NCBI GenBank assembly: GCA_030159075.1
Contig: BROG01000226.1
Span: forward strand, 548,001-612,000
Reading direction: 5' to 3'
Length of the DNA stretch: 64,000 bases
From: Atrina japonica
Taxonomy: Eukaryota > Mollusca > Bivalvia > Pterioida > Pinnidae
Shown: piece by piece, positions 24,737 to 37,863 of the stretch
Position numbering within the stretch: the first letter of the stretch is position 1
Layout of the letters: the number at the start of each line of letters is the position of its first letter
Notes under the pieces: generated by a model
Told to the model about the DNA's origin: nothing
What the model saw: the letters and a program-made list of their open reading frames with translations, nothing else
The model's database searches: none
Program-made: the position numbers and the translations under genes

Positions 24737-24990
24737 TATTTATTTGTTTGTTTATTCATTTTTTTATTTATTTATTTATTTATTTATTCATTCATTCATT
24801 CATTCATTCATTTATTTATTTATTTATCTATCTATTTTTTATTAGTTTATTCATTAATTTATTTATTTATATGTTTGTTTATTCATTTATTATTCATTTA
24901 TTTATTTACTTATTTATTTTTCTAATTTATTTATTTGTTTATTATTTATCTATTTATGTATTTATATTATTATATTTTTATCTATTTAAA
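24737..24990. repeat. TTTA/TTCA low-complexity tract
   Basis: Interrupted (ATTT)n, (ATTC)n and related tetranucleotides over about 250 bp; the open frame across it is a composition artefact. Confidence 0.9.
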
Positions 24991-25023
24991 TGATTCATTC
25001 AGTTCTGATTTTCTTTTAGATTT

Positions 25024-25025
<2 letters not shown>

Positions 25026-25102
<77 letters not shown>
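25026..25102. repeat. (TA)n microsatellite
   Basis: About 38 uninterrupted TA dinucleotides. Confidence 0.97.
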
Positions 25103-25107
<5 letters not shown>

Positions 25108-25207
25108 AATATTTGTCCATTATTTTTTTTTTTTTCATTTCAAGATTTTTATATTTTCTGCTCTTTTTATGCCTCTTCCTCATAGAAGAGAGACCTATTG
25201 ATTTTGC

Positions 25208-25270
25208 AGTATTTTCTTCTTCTTCTGCTTCTTCTTCTGCTTCCTCTTCTGCTTCCTCTTCTGCTTCCAC
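25208..25270. repeat. CTTCTTCTG trinucleotide-rich tract
   Basis: Repeats of TTCTTCTTCTGC and TTCCTCTTCTGC, about 60 bp. Confidence 0.85.
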
Positions 25271-25369
25271 TGCTGGTGCTTGAACTTCTTATTTTTCCAG
25301 TGAAGCTTTTTCAGGCCATAAGTTTTTTGTCTTTCAATCTAGGCTTATACCCTTTGGCATGTAGGTGTG

Positions 25370-26520
25370 TACATGTAACCATGAGGCATTGTATCATATA
25401 TCATCATGACCTCTATTTGACCATGACCTTTGATCCCAAGGTCAAATTGTGACAAAAATTACAGTATTTCCTGTCCACAACTTTTTGGGGATGTAAGTGT
25501 TTAACCATGAGACGATGTAGGGTGTACCATCATGACCTCCATTTGACATTGACAGTTGGCTTCAAGGTCCAATTATTACTAAAATTATGGTATGTGTATT
25601 TCCTTTTATACATGAGTGTATTACCATGAGGCAGTGTCTGGTACCATCTTGTGCTCCATTTGATCTTGACTTTTGACCTCAAGGTCAAATTATGATTAAA
25701 AATATAGTATTTCTTTCTCCAGATTGTAACTTATTGTTTTTTGAGGTAGTTTTACAATTTTTGGTATATAAAGATATATAAAAATGAGGCAGTATGTGGC
25801 ATGCATTACCATCACAACATTCATATGAACATGACTTTTCAAGCTTTGACTTCAAGGTCAGCAAAGCCTTTGATTACATCGTTGTCTATGACCAAGACTT
25901 ATCCATTTTGGTATATACATGTAGTAGTATAACCATGAGGAAGTGTGTTACTACAATGTACAATCCTGACATCATGTGACCTTGGCCTTTGACCTCAAGG
26001 TCAAGTTATGAATATTTCCTAGTTCATGTTGTAACATTTTTGTCTTTGACCTAGGCCTAAATCCGTTGGTATGTAGGTTTATCAAGTGACCATGAGGCAG
26101 TGTGTCACACTCCATCACGACCTCCATGGTGCTTTGATCTTTGAATCAAGGTCAACTTAAACTACAATAGTATTTCCTTGTATATAACATTCTTGTTTTT
26201 TTGCCTTAGACTAATTCCTTTTAGTATATAAATTAACTTGTGGCAGTCACCTACATGTTATACCTTAACCTCAATTTTACCATGACAATTGGCCTGAAGG
26301 TCAGAGTATTATTAAAATTAACTGTTTGTCTTTTTATGTAGCCATATATATGTAAGCTTTTTCCAGATCATAACCATGATAACTTTTTTGTCTTTTTGAG
26401 GTGGGTTTATTCTGTTATATACGATATATAGGTTTATCACCATGCAGCAGTGTGTCACATATCATCACGACCTCCATGCAATCTTGACCTTTGACTTCAA
26501 GGTCAACTTGTAGTAATATT
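25370..26520. repeat. degenerate tandem array of about eight units with TCAAGGTCA
   Basis: Each unit (about 120-190 bp) has ACCATGAGGCAGTGTG, then ATCATGACCTCCAT, then TTGACCTTTGACCTCAAGGTCA-like sequence, then a Cys-poor T-rich spacer. GAGGCAGTGT-like starts occur near 25378, 25504, 25623, 25783, 25931, 26088 and 26437, with a more degenerate unit near 26242. Exact TCAAGGTCA occurs at 25679, 25852, 25995, 26146 and 26497; variants occur in other units. Confidence 0.85.
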
Positions 26521-26716
26521 ATAGAATATATATATCCTTATCCTGCTTGTAACTCATTTTCTTTTGACCAGCATACTATCTCACATAATTTTTATCTAAT
26601 CTGAGAATCCAACTGAAGTCACATTGGTGAAAAGTCAGTATGCTAACTACTGCACTATACGAATACTCAGAAAAGAGTCAGTTATCAGTTTGTTCACATT
26701 GTTTCAGTACTAAAGT

Positions 26717-26908
26717 ACAGTAAAAGACAAGGTTCCGTGTCACAGTAAGTGTCGGCACGTTAAAGAACCCTCACTGCTCAATGGCCGTAAGTGCCGAGCA
26801 TAGGCCAAAATTTTAAGCCCTTCACCGGCATTTGGTGACGTCTCCATATGAGTGAAATATTCTTGAGTGGGACGTTAAACAACAATAAACAAACAAACAA
26901 ACAAACTA
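26717..26908 (+). mobile_element. SINE family 1, 3' portion
   Basis: GGCACGTTAAAGAACCCTCA, TTCACCGGCATTTGGTGACG and the tail AACAACAATAAACAAACAAA match the 43250 copy; the tRNA-like head is missing. Confidence 0.8.
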
Positions 26909-26990
26909 AAGCATCCATGTCTTAACTGGTCTACCCATAGTGACAGGTTCTTAGTTCAAAATCTGAATTAGTCACATCAGAGAATTTCTC

Positions 26991-27897
26991 ATAAGACCAA
27001 AACAAAAATATGTGTGTTTCTGGTTACCCGACCGACCCTGTTTTTCCCCTCCGACCCTACTACTTTTTATCGTATTAAAATCCGGAACTTTGAGGTTAAG
27101 TTTTGTGATTTCAAATGTAGTGTGGCACGGTCCTTTTGATGATTGGTGTCACAACGTGCTTAATACAGTTAGAGTGTCTTCAAATCAAACATCCAACTGA
27201 TTTAAATTATTGGTCAGAGGAAATTTGATTTAGAATTACATTCAATATGACAAGGGTGCTTGCCTTAGAATTTGGGTCTTGCTCCCACAACCAAGAACCC
27301 AAGAGGTTTATTGTGCCGGTTCCTGACCACACCACGTTTTCTGAACTTTTGATCAGTATCACGACAAAGGAAAGGCAAGTTCCACTGGTTATACTTCTAG
27401 TTCTTTCAGTTTCATCTTACGAGGGAAGGCGACCAACCAATACAAGGGGACAGGAACATGATGGTGACCTAGTCTCTCTGTGGGAGAAGTTGTTCATCTC
27501 TTCAATGTTCGCAGTTTCACATTTCACTGCAAATCAAATACATGCGTGACTGTGAACTTCACATACATGTATGATGTGCCAAACTGAGTATCAAATGATA
27601 AACCATTACTGTACAAATCTTGACTTTGGGTTTAGAGTGACAAGATAAATTCTTTTTTGCACAGGTAGTTAATTCGGTTTTCAGAGCCATATGAACCTAT
27701 AGGTCTAAACACATTAAATCATTTTGATGTTTGATTAAAATGTTTGTATTTTATACAATGTCAGAATTATTTGTAAATAAGTATACTTTGTTAAAAAAAA
27801 AAAGAAAAAAGAAAAAAAAGTGTTTGCCAACCTACCTACACTAAGTTTTGGGGACATATAACCAGAAACACACACATTTTTTTTTTTTTTGGCCTAA
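26991..27897. mobile_element. 0.9-kb element with about 32-bp inverted ends
   Basis: Left TAAGACCAAAACAAAAATAT then GTGTGTTTCTGGTTA; the right end in reverse complement reads TTAGGCC, an A run, then TGTGTGTGTTTCTGGTTA. A 100-codon open frame at 27247-27549 has no recognisable domain and is likely chance. No clear target duplication. Confidence 0.65.
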
Positions 27898-27960
27898 CAT
27901 ATATTGACTAGCACTGTGCAAGCACTTTGCATTTGAAGTAAAAGAACCTTTGTGTTTAGT

Positions 27961-27962
<2 letters not shown>

Positions 27963-28033
<71 letters not shown>
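27963..28033. repeat. (TA)n microsatellite
   Basis: About 34 TA dinucleotides. Confidence 0.97.
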
Positions 28034-28037
<4 letters not shown>

Positions 28038-29263
28038 AATAAAAGTACCCACAAAATTATTTTCATGGTGAAGTTTCAACTGATGTCTACATGAAAGTTT
28101 AAAAAGTAGCCAACATACAAATATATACACTTATAAATTTATAAATTGCAGCAGTCCTACATTGGCTCAGTGTTAATCTTGATGGTGTTCATATCACTTA
28201 TAATCAAAGTTTTTCATATACATGTATCATCAAACAAAGACGTATCCTCATTCATAAAATGATGTTACACAAAGATATATCAATAAGATATGCATGTACT
28301 CTCTAATTCAATTTTCTATAGATCTTCAACTTCTCTGCATCATCAATAGGAGGCCGATTATGTTTATGGTAGGATATTCAAATCTGATTATTTTGTTTGT
28401 CAATACATTTTGTATGAAAACTATATGTAAGTATAATGGTTGAACACCTGTAAGAGTGTATAATTGTCAATATTGATGCCGTTTGGGTGACAGATAAATA
28501 TTCATTGTGCCCAAGTCGGCACCATTCTGTTTATTTGTCACAAAAATGGCATCCATATTGACAATACACATGACAAGCATTAAATCAATAATCCAAATAA
28601 CATTGAAACAGTAAATTTTGTATATTTTTAGACATATATTTAGATATTTAAAGATTTCTGTACATAAAGATATTTTAAATTAGGGCTCTACAATAACACT
28701 TGTCCAACTGTCCAGAAACTATGCATGTATTTGGATGTTATAATATTTTTGTTCCTACATTTGTAATGTATGTCCCACCTAGAATTTGTCACTTACAAGT
28801 ACATCAGAGAAATTATCAGCTACAGGTAAAATATGGAAGGCCGATGGTCTCTCCATGGGTACATTGTAACTGGTTCTCTACTTTACCATTAAGACTGCCT
28901 GCCACCATACATTGTATACATGTAACTTAAATATTGTTGATTGTGGCATAAATTACCCTACTATTTAAGCAAACAGAAGATGCTTGGACTAGATCCGTCA
29001 TAAAAATGGATCTGTTCTATGATTTAGACGGAACAATATAATTCACCATTAAAAACTACCCACCACCATATACATGTACCTGAAAAATTGTTAAGTGTAG
29101 CATTATTACCATACCATATAAACAAATAGAAAATGCACGTGGGGTATCATGGTTCTATGATTTCGACAAAACAATACAAGATGTTGTCTTAGTTGAGATG
29201 CCTACATGTATGTGTTTGTGTATTATAGCCCACTTTTGAGAGCATTAGGGTTAAGGGATGGAA
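28034..29263. other. AT-rich intergenic DNA, nothing recognised
   Basis: No exon, repeat family or RNA gene that I can support; only scattered ACATGTA-type strings. Confidence 0.5.
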
Positions 29264-29427
29264 TACTATAAAGCCTGTCTTGAGAGAACACCTGTCTAGT
29301 GAGACCTTATTCTGAGTACCATTCAGTTAAATAATCATCTGAATAAAAACTCTTTTGAGAGCACCTGTCATGAGAGATCACATTTGAGTGGCAGATAGGG
29401 AGGTCTCTTAATACAGGTTTTTCTGTA
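29264..29427. repeat. GACCACCTGTC-type element, degenerate copy
   Basis: CCTGTCTTGAGAGAACACCT, CATGAGAGATCACATTTGAG and AGGTCTCTTAATACAGG match the family at 13796 and 63599. Confidence 0.6.
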
Positions 29428-30550
29428 GTTCCAATGCCAGAGGGGAGGTTACCCTTTCATCTTGAGACAACATTAACATACCATAGTGCCCCTAAAATGT
29501 TATAATTTTTTTAATTCATAAATTACATTAAAGAAGAAAAAAGAACAGAAATGACAAGATAGAACATGATTAACAGTAATAGTGCATGTATCACCAGTAG
29601 TCTTGATGTAGAGAAATATTTAACAGATTTGAAATCATACTAGATAAGGGGACATAACTCTATTTGGCAAAACATCATGGGCTAGGAATGATGATCTCTT
29701 AGTACCTGGCCAGTGTAATGTTATGTATATGTACATGTAAGCATACTAATATATTCTAGAATTTGAAAAAAGACATTTAACATTGTTTAAATATTTGTTT
29801 TATTGATGGAAATCTAATAAGATGCATTCTGTAGGCAAATACCAGTCTATGAATTCAGGATATCCGTCCATCCATTTGTCTGTCTGTGTCAACTTTTTGG
29901 TTTACATTTAGATCTATTTTGAGAAAACCATTTATATTACATGTAAAGGCTGAGAATCACATGCACATTTCTGTAATTTCAATTGATGATACATCACATG
30001 ACAAATGTAGAAAATGATTGCATAAGTTACATGTAAGTTGTAACTATCATCTGAGTTTTTTTTTACCTTGACCTTCACCTTTGACCTTGATATTCAAATT
30101 TCAGATGTATTCTTTCATTATATGCATTTGCATTTGACTACACCACCTTTAGCGATTTCGACCCCTATTTTTCTAGTATTGATTGAAAGAGATGTTGACA
30201 TGTAAATATGACCTCTCTACAGACACATGCTACCTTCAGTTCTTTATACCTCAACTCCATCCTCAGAATCCCCCTCAACAACCTCTATTATTTGAAGATT
30301 CAGGACTCAAAGGCCACCCAGGACCAATTTGTGTATATCATTTACCAGTAACATTTTAGATCAACCATCATCTTGACCAAGTTATTGTGTAACCATACAC
30401 CAAGTTTTGAGGTTTCACCAATTACAGCCATTAAAAAAATGATGAGATGTCATTGAAAATACAATTTAAAATTCTCCAGAAATGTTAATAAGTTTGATCT
30501 TTCTTTCTTTGTCATTTTAATTATCATAATTCCTGTATGCAAGTAAGTCT
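29428..30550. other. AT-rich intergenic DNA, nothing recognised
   Basis: No coding or repeat signal apart from a single ACCTTGACCTTCACCTTTGA motif near 30064, similar to the array at 25.4-26.5 kb. Confidence 0.5.
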
Positions 30551-30765
30551 GAATATATGTAAATAGTTTTTTTTATTTTTGCCCTTGTTATTAAATATAT
30601 GTAAATAGTTTTTATATTTTTGCCCTTGTTATTAAATATATGTAAATAGTTTTTATATTTTTGCCCTTGTTATTAAATATATGTAAATAGTTTTTTATAT
30701 TTTTGCCCTTGTTATTAAATATATGTAAATATTTTTTATATTTTTGCCCTTGTTATAATATATGT
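30551..30765. repeat. 41-bp minisatellite, five copies
   Basis: Units contain AATATATGTAAATAGTTTTT and TATTTTTGCCCTTGTTAT, nearly identical. Confidence 0.93.
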
Positions 30766-31669
30766 TACAGCCTTAAATCAGATGTTTTAATTCTTTTATG
30801 AGTCCATAAAACTACAGTAAATTAGTAATATGTTTCCTTTCTTATATTGTAAAATCCATGTAACCTGGAGGGATGGAGTCTCATTAACCCTTTATTCACC
30901 TGGACAAGATAAAAGTTTAGGTAATTAAGCATAAAAACACTGAAAATACATTGGTCAGAATAATTGTTCCTACTTGTCACCATATATGTACCTTTGGCTA
31001 TCCACCACGGAATAAAACATTTTGTCCTGTGAAGCTGGTCATATTAAACAAAAAGTGAATTGAATCATCTGTATGATAATCAAAAGCTAGGTTACTAATA
31101 CAGCCTGATGTCACGTCGTGTAAAGTAGACAATACAAAACAAAAACATAATACTATCGGATACCACTGGGTTGATTTTATATATTACATAACCAATTAGT
31201 CATGATACAAATGAATTTTCATGATGGAGAATACATGAATAATTGATAAACTGGTAGTCTGGTACTGATATATATATTTGTCTAATAAATGGCAAATAAA
31301 TCATTAAACAGACATTTTATCCTTTCCCGCCAAATGACCATTAATAGTATTTTAAGGTTTGGTCATGCAATATCTCAAGAATCTTGTGGTCACTCAGACA
31401 TTAGTAGAATATTTGTATCTCAAGTCATTCGGGACAGTGTAAACATATAAATCTATCGCAAGTTTTTATCCTTTTTTTTTTGGTCATTTAATGTCCTAAG
31501 TGAATTTTTCACTTGGATCTTTTTCTGCGAATTCCTGGAAATGCCATTAAGATAACACCCTATGCTAATGTACCTTATTCTTTATACCAAACACAAACTT
31601 GTAAACATTAATGAGTGATGTCATATCCAAAATGGGTTGGTCTAGAGAAGGGAGGGGTTTGAGGATTTA

Positions 31670-33115
31670 CACAAAGCACTAATAAACATGTCTTGATATA
31701 AAGAACAAGAACATATTTGGTTTATGGGTGGGGATCTCAACATATTTTAATATATTGGCCATCCAGTGAAGGTGTGGTGCCAAGGATGTCCCCCAGAGAT
31801 TTACACTAAACATTGGTTAACTTGTCTTGATATAAAAAACAAGAACACATTGTTGTTTATTTGTGGGGATCTCAACAGATTTCAAGATATTGACCCACCA
31901 TTGTAAGGGCAGTGCCAAGTATGCCCCTCTCCCAGGGATTGATACTGAACACTAATTAACTTGCCTTGATGTAAAGAACAAGAACATATACAATGTACTT
32001 GTATGGTTTATGGGTGGGGATCTCAACAGTTCTCATACTTGTATGGTTTATGGATGGGGATCTCAATAGTTCTCATACTTGTATGGTTTATGGGTGGGGA
32101 TCTCAACAGTTCTCATACTTGTATGGTTTATGGGTGGGGATCTCAACAGTTCTCATACTTGTATGGTTTATGGGTGGGGATCTCAACAGTTCTCATACTT
32201 GTATGGTTTATGGGTGGGGATCTCAACAGTTCTCATACTTGTATGGTTTATGGGTGGGGATCTCAACTCATACATGTTCAACAGTTCTCATACTTGTATG
32301 GTTTATGGGTGGGGATCTCAACAGTTCTCATACTTGTATGGTTTATGGGTGGGGATCTCAACAGTTCTCATGATATTGGACCACTGGAGGAAGAGTGGTG
32401 CCCAGCATGACCCCCAGGGATTTACACCTAGCACCAGTTTTCTTGTCTTGATATATATGTAAGGAAGATGAATATATATGGTTTATTGGTCGAGATCTGA
32501 ATAATGTTCAAGATATTACCTCACTAGTGAAAGGGAGTGCCAAGGATGATCCCCAGGGTTTTACGCTATTGCCATAGTAATGTTTTTTTTTCTGTTTTGC
32601 GCCAGTTGAAAAGCAGAAATCCTACCAGTCAGCAAAGAAAAAACAAACACACAAGAAACTAAGACAAAATCCATACAGATATAATGGATTTCACTCAGCA
32701 AATGTAAGATTTAAGCAGAAAAAAAACTATTTTTTCTTTATATCATGTTGTTCTAATGTTCTTAGATTAAAGCATTTCACAACCATGAAAAAATGACATC
32801 ACTTGGTTATGTCTACAATACAACTTTTCTCAGTTGATAAAAATTATGAAAATACCTTTGTTTGTTTTCTGTATAAGGGTTTAGAAACCTAGCAACAAAT
32901 TGACACAAAACAGAAAAAAAACATTACTTTGGCCTAAACACCAATCAATTTGTCTTGATATAAGGAATAAGAACACATACTGGTTTATGGACATGGAACT
33001 CAACAGTTTTCAGGATTCCGGAAAACTAGACTCTAGCGGAATGATTGTGCCAAGGATGACCCCCCCAGGGATTTATTCTAACAACAATTCACTTGTCTTG
33101 ATATAAGAATCAAGA
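31670..33115. repeat. older repeat of about 130-150 bp, with a nested minisatellite
   Basis: Degenerate units (near 31690, 31810, 31960, 32440, 32950, 33090) share CTTGTCTTGATATAAAGAAC, GGTTTATGGGTGGGGATCTC, then TGCCAAGGATGACCCCCAGG and a short lead into the next unit. Confidence 0.8.
31998..32370. repeat. 40-bp minisatellite, nine copies
   Basis: Unit CTTGTATGGTTTATGGGTGG plus GGATCTCAACAGTTCTCATA. It arose by amplification of one segment of the surrounding older repeat; one copy has a short ACTCATACATGTTC insertion near 32270. Because 40 is not a multiple of 3, all three plus frames stay open, which explains the overlapping open frames. Confidence 0.95.
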
Positions 33116-34009
33116 GAAAATCCTGTTTTTGGTTGGGATATGTGTATATTTTATAATATTTAATCACTTGTATGCAACACTTCAAATTTCCTAGGCAAAG
33201 TAAGTTTTAAATAGATGTAATCAGAGGGAAGGGGTATTGAGACCTTAGCGCTTCACCTATTCGGTTATGGTATCACTTAATTTTATCAAAATGTTTGGAT
33301 TTTGTATAGATATTATTATATTCAAAATATTATAGCGATGGGGGCATTACAATATGTGTAATAGGTACATATAATGTATATGATGTACGGGGACATTAAA
33401 TTAACATGAGAGTGAAGTGTGTGTATAACAACATGGAGTTGATAATAGAGTAGAATTCATGTGGTGTACACCTCTCAGGGGTTAAGCAGATATGTTCATG
33501 TGTGTGTATATAAGATTGATTTATACTCTGTTATAACTGGCACACTTCCCAGTTCTTGGTTAAAAAGTGTTGGTACAATTTACAGTTTAAATACTGGGGC
33601 AATTTGCATGTTTACAGAATGTATATGTTTGATTTCACTTTGCTTTTCCAGCATAAAGCACTCTGATAATATTGACAAAATGAATTATATAGCTTTAATA
33701 AATTCATTGATATTTTTGGTCATTGATATTTAAAGGTGTTGAAGCATCTGATTTGCTTACTGATGTGGGAAGTGTACTATTACTTTCATATACCCTTTTC
33801 TCAGTATACATTGTAACCTAAAATAGTATTTGATTATTTGTAATGTAGGCCAATCATAATTATCATACTATATTAGGCCATATCGTATCATTATTTTGTT
33901 TTTATTTATTTGTTTTTTAATTAATCATTCCCTATACCCTAGATGCTGGTCAGTTGTAAACACAGGTGTATCAACATTATAACCACCACCCCCACATAAC
34001 CCCATCCTT

Positions 34010-34017
34010 CATAACAC

Positions 34018-34052
<35 letters not shown>

Positions 34053-34455
34053 CAAACATTGACACACACACAGATTGACACACTCACACACAGATTGACA
34101 CACACACAGACAGATGGACACACACACACTCACACACAGATTGACACACACATACAGATGGGCATACACACTCAGACAGATTGGCACACATATACACACA
34201 CAGATGGACACACACTCACAGACAGATTGACACACACACACACACACACACAGATGGACATACACATATACTCAGACAGATTGACACACACCCACAGACA
34301 GATAGACACACACACACACACAGATGGACATACACACACACTCAGATAGATTGACACACACACACACACACAGATGGACATACACACACACTCAGATAGA
34401 TTGACACACACACACACACACACACACAGATGGACATACAAACACACACAGTCGA
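34010..34455. repeat. CA-rich minisatellite
   Basis: (CA)n with interspersed CAGATGGACATACACA and CTCAGATAGATTGACA units of about 50-60 bp. Confidence 0.92.
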
Positions 34456-34641
34456 TATGATACATGTATTTCCCACATCACCACCATTCATTGGGCAAAG
34501 TGAAACAATTCTTTAAGGTTCTTGCTATATTCACCTGACTGCTCCAGCCAGGAATTTTTTGGGACAGGGATTTCTTAGCAAATAAAAGGTATTTTTTAAT
34601 CACCTTTAATAAAAAAAGCATGCACTTAAATTATATTGATT

Positions 34642-34885
34642 GATGTTTGTCTTAATTTTCCTGTCATGGATGTTTGTCTTAATTTTCCCGTCATGGATGT
34701 TTGTCTTAATTTGCCCGTCATGGATGTTTGTCTTAATTTGCCCATCATGGATGTTTGTCTTAATTTGCCCATCATGGATGTTTGTCATAATTTGCCCGTC
34801 ATAAATGTTTGTCTTAATTTGCCCGTCATGGATGTTTGTCATAATTTGTCTGTCATGGATGTTTGTCTTAATTTGCCCGTCATTC
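34642..34885. repeat. 27-bp minisatellite, nine copies
   Basis: Unit ATGGATGTTTGTCTTAATTT plus GCCCGTC. The length is a multiple of 3, so it stays open on both strands; judged non-coding. Confidence 0.93.
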
Positions 34886-35867
34886 ACCCAGGTCCATAAA
34901 ATAACTTGAGTTTCCTTCCTCAAAAGTTTACTACATATACTTTTACATATATAAATTTACACATGTAGGATGAGCTGTGATTGCCAATGCTCTACAATAT
35001 TTGCCAGTCCAGTTGGGACTTAACTTTTTTTTATGCAGGGGGAGGGGCATAGTTCTTCACAGTCATGCCGTAATCTTGTATTCTTTTCTTTGATACTCAA
35101 TTTGCAACTTTATATCCTTGACTGTATATCCTTTGAAATTTTAAAACTTTTTTTTTTTTCTGTGATCCTGATAAATTGGTGTGGTGCAAAGCACCATTAA
35201 GACAAAACAACACAAAAAACTAATCATCATATTTTGATAGGTCTCGAAGTTGTCAAATATCATTACAAGATAAATGTACATGAAAAACGTATAGCCTCTT
35301 ATTGTACATGTAGATGTCAAGAATGTATGAAAAAAATCACGGAAATGTAAAGTGAATCTCACTTAGACATTAGATTTATCTCAGACGTAATGGTCGTTTG
35401 TGGTAGTACAATGTGAAAAAAATATATAATCATGGAAATCACTCAGAGATCGTTGTGTTTATAATTCATGGCTGTGTTTATTTGACCAGAGTACATGTAC
35501 TGAAGTACCGAAGACAACTGATCATTTTTTGTATTTATGTGATAGGAACCTTATGGAGAACGAATTGTTGTGTATCTCCGAGATATAATAAAACTCAAGC
35601 TAGCTAGGGTCATATATATACACTGTCACAAAGTGTGTTAACTTGTATCTACATGTTGTCAAAGAATTGACAAGTGTATGTACAGACAGAGTCATATTAC
35701 ATATAAGATGACAAACACTGTAGATTTTCTTTTAATAAGGTCATTTTTTAATCCTTTTTAAAGTGGATTTAATGTCATATGATATCTAGTAAACTATAGA
35801 GCTATGATAGACAATTGTATGCATAATATACGATATATGTGTAATATGTTTATCTACATGTATATGC

Positions 35868-36112
35868 AAAATATATATATATATATAAATTATATATATA
35901 TATAATGTGTATATTATATATATATATATATATATATAATGTGTGTGCATGTGTATGTTTATCTATATGCAATATATATATATATATATAAGTTATATAT
36001 ATAATGTGTGTGTGTGCATGTGTATGTTTTTGCATGTGTGTATATTCATGCATGTATTTGTTCATGTCTGTGGTAATGCTTGTGAGTGTTCATGAGTGTG
36101 TGTGTGTTCATG

Positions 36113-36147
<35 letters not shown>

Positions 36148-36160
36148 GTGTGTGTGTGTG
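35868..36160. repeat. TA and TG simple repeats
   Basis: Alternating (TA)n, TGTGTGTGCATGTG and (TG)n blocks. Confidence 0.9.
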
Positions 36161-36522
36161 TTTATGTGTGTTATATGGTATAATCTGATCTTTATTGTCC
36201 TAGGTGGTTACTTGGTATTTAAGTTTTAAAAATATGATATTTATACAGATTCTACTATATAGTAATGTATACATATATCTGGTGTAAATTATTCTTTGAC
36301 TCCACGTGATTTAGTAAAGTTTTATGTATACCAGTAAAGTATATCGGTAATGTTTACGAATACCATGTACTCTTCCTAAGTTAATACCAGATAGATAACC
36401 CTTGGTGTTTACACATACATGTAATCAGTACAGCTCAATTACTATATACTGTATGATAGCGATTTGATAACCAATCTGTATTTATATAACTTAATACCTT
36501 GTACATATACACATAACATATA

Positions 36523-36524
<2 letters not shown>

Positions 36525-36611
<87 letters not shown>
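36525..36611. repeat. (TA)n microsatellite
   Basis: About 43 TA dinucleotides. Confidence 0.97.
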
Positions 36612-36614
<3 letters not shown>

Positions 36615-36828
36615 AAGCCACAAACTCAAAGGGCAATCAACTTAGGTATGTATTTGTTTCATGTTGTTTATTCTCTTTATCTTTCCTGTTCTGTAAACAT
36701 TTTTTCGTGAGCTTCTGGCTTGACTTGTTTGTTAGTTTTACATTTTTTCCTGTCAAGTAACAAGTACATGTATTTTTCACTTAGATAAAGTAATCTCAAC
36801 AGCTATAGGTTAAGTGCCACATGTTTTG

Positions 36829-37110
36829 ACCTGTGCTATGAACTGATGCCAACTCAGTGAGGGTTTTTATACATGCCAGTCCTGCCTTGACAGTCCCAAT
36901 ATCAGTTTTACATCTCATCCGAAAGACCCACGACTTGTGTTTACTCGGAAATCTTTGCTGCCATATACACATTGGATTTGCAAAACAAACCAACAAATTT
37001 GGGGAAATACTCAAGTTATAAGATACACAGGGCAATACTCTCCCAGAAACAGTAAAAAAAAGTATTACAGGTTGGATCCTCATTGACCCTCTATCAGGTT
37101 TTTGCCCTTG
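36829..37110 (-). repeat. SINE family 2-like, degenerate minus copy
   Basis: Plus-strand ACCTGTGCTATGAACTGATG corresponds to the reverse complement of GTCAGTCCATAGCACAGGT in the 56.5 kb SINE; TCATCCGAAAGACCCACGA also matches. Confidence 0.5.
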
Positions 37111-37339
37111 ATCCACATAGGGCATTATATAAACAGCCCCCAACCCCTTCACCAAAGTTTTGAGTACACATCATTTTTGCTCAGCTAGTGTCTTTAGGGG
37201 GGAATGGGTTGATATCAAGATAATTGAGTATTTCCCCAATATTCTCTTCATACCTACACCACAGAACTGAAAATTCATTGATTTGTTCAGAATATTCTTT
37301 TGTCGTTTCACTGAATACATGTATATGAAGATGTCACCT

Positions 37340-37840
37340 ACAGTAAAACTTCAGTGAGTCAAACTTCTTCAATGAGTCAAATTTCTGGATGTTTCAGACT
37401 ATTGACAAAGTCCAAAATAATTTTGTTATTTAACGCTTCTTATAAACAATTTATCTTTCAAACTTCTATGAGTAATTTCTCAACATTTCAAATAAATTTT
37501 TGGGCCCATTTACATATCTTTATTAAAAACATTGAAAATTCCTACAAATAATTAGAAGTAAAAATTTACATGTGTATGAAAGCACCGATGACAATTCTTC
37601 TCCCTCTCATAGTCACTAATTTTTTTTAATTTCACAAAAATTATGTCAATTTTATCATTAACTATTAGATATTATGACTGTATATGTCTTTAATGGTTTT
37701 AAATGCATTGAAATATATTAACTTTTATAACCTCTGAAACTACAAATCTATGATTCTCGGTTACCATTCATGAGTCAAAATCCCAATGTTTCGAACTTTT
37801 CTAGAAGGTACTTGAACTTTGACTCATCAAAGTTTTACTA
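37340..37840. mobile_element. 501-bp TA-flanked TIR element
   Basis: Ends CAGTAAAACTTCAGTGAGTC and (reverse complement) TAGTAAAACTTTGATGAGTC, with TA immediately outside at 37338-37339 and 37841-37842. The size is the same as 49784-50283. Non-coding. Confidence 0.75.
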
Positions 37841-37863
37841 TACATGTTTTATAAGTGAAATTC

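Noticed and set aside
25016..25283. Ile/Tyr and Ala/Ser/Glu-rich frames
   Set aside because: Translations of (TA)n and CTTCTTCTG tracts.
27247..27549. 100-codon plus frame
   Set aside because: Lies inside a TIR element, no recognisable domain; kept only as a remark.
31993..32462. Three overlapping open frames of 126-135 codons
   Set aside because: They are the three frames of the same 40-bp minisatellite; a unit without stops and not divisible by three keeps all frames open.
33939..34465. Cys/Val-rich and Thr/His-rich open frames
   Set aside because: Composition artefacts of CA/TG repeats; the same applies at 38.8-39.9 kb and 45.3-45.6 kb.
34642..34885. CRISPR-like regular repeats
   Set aside because: Units are contiguous without unique spacers and the genome is eukaryotic; these are minisatellites.
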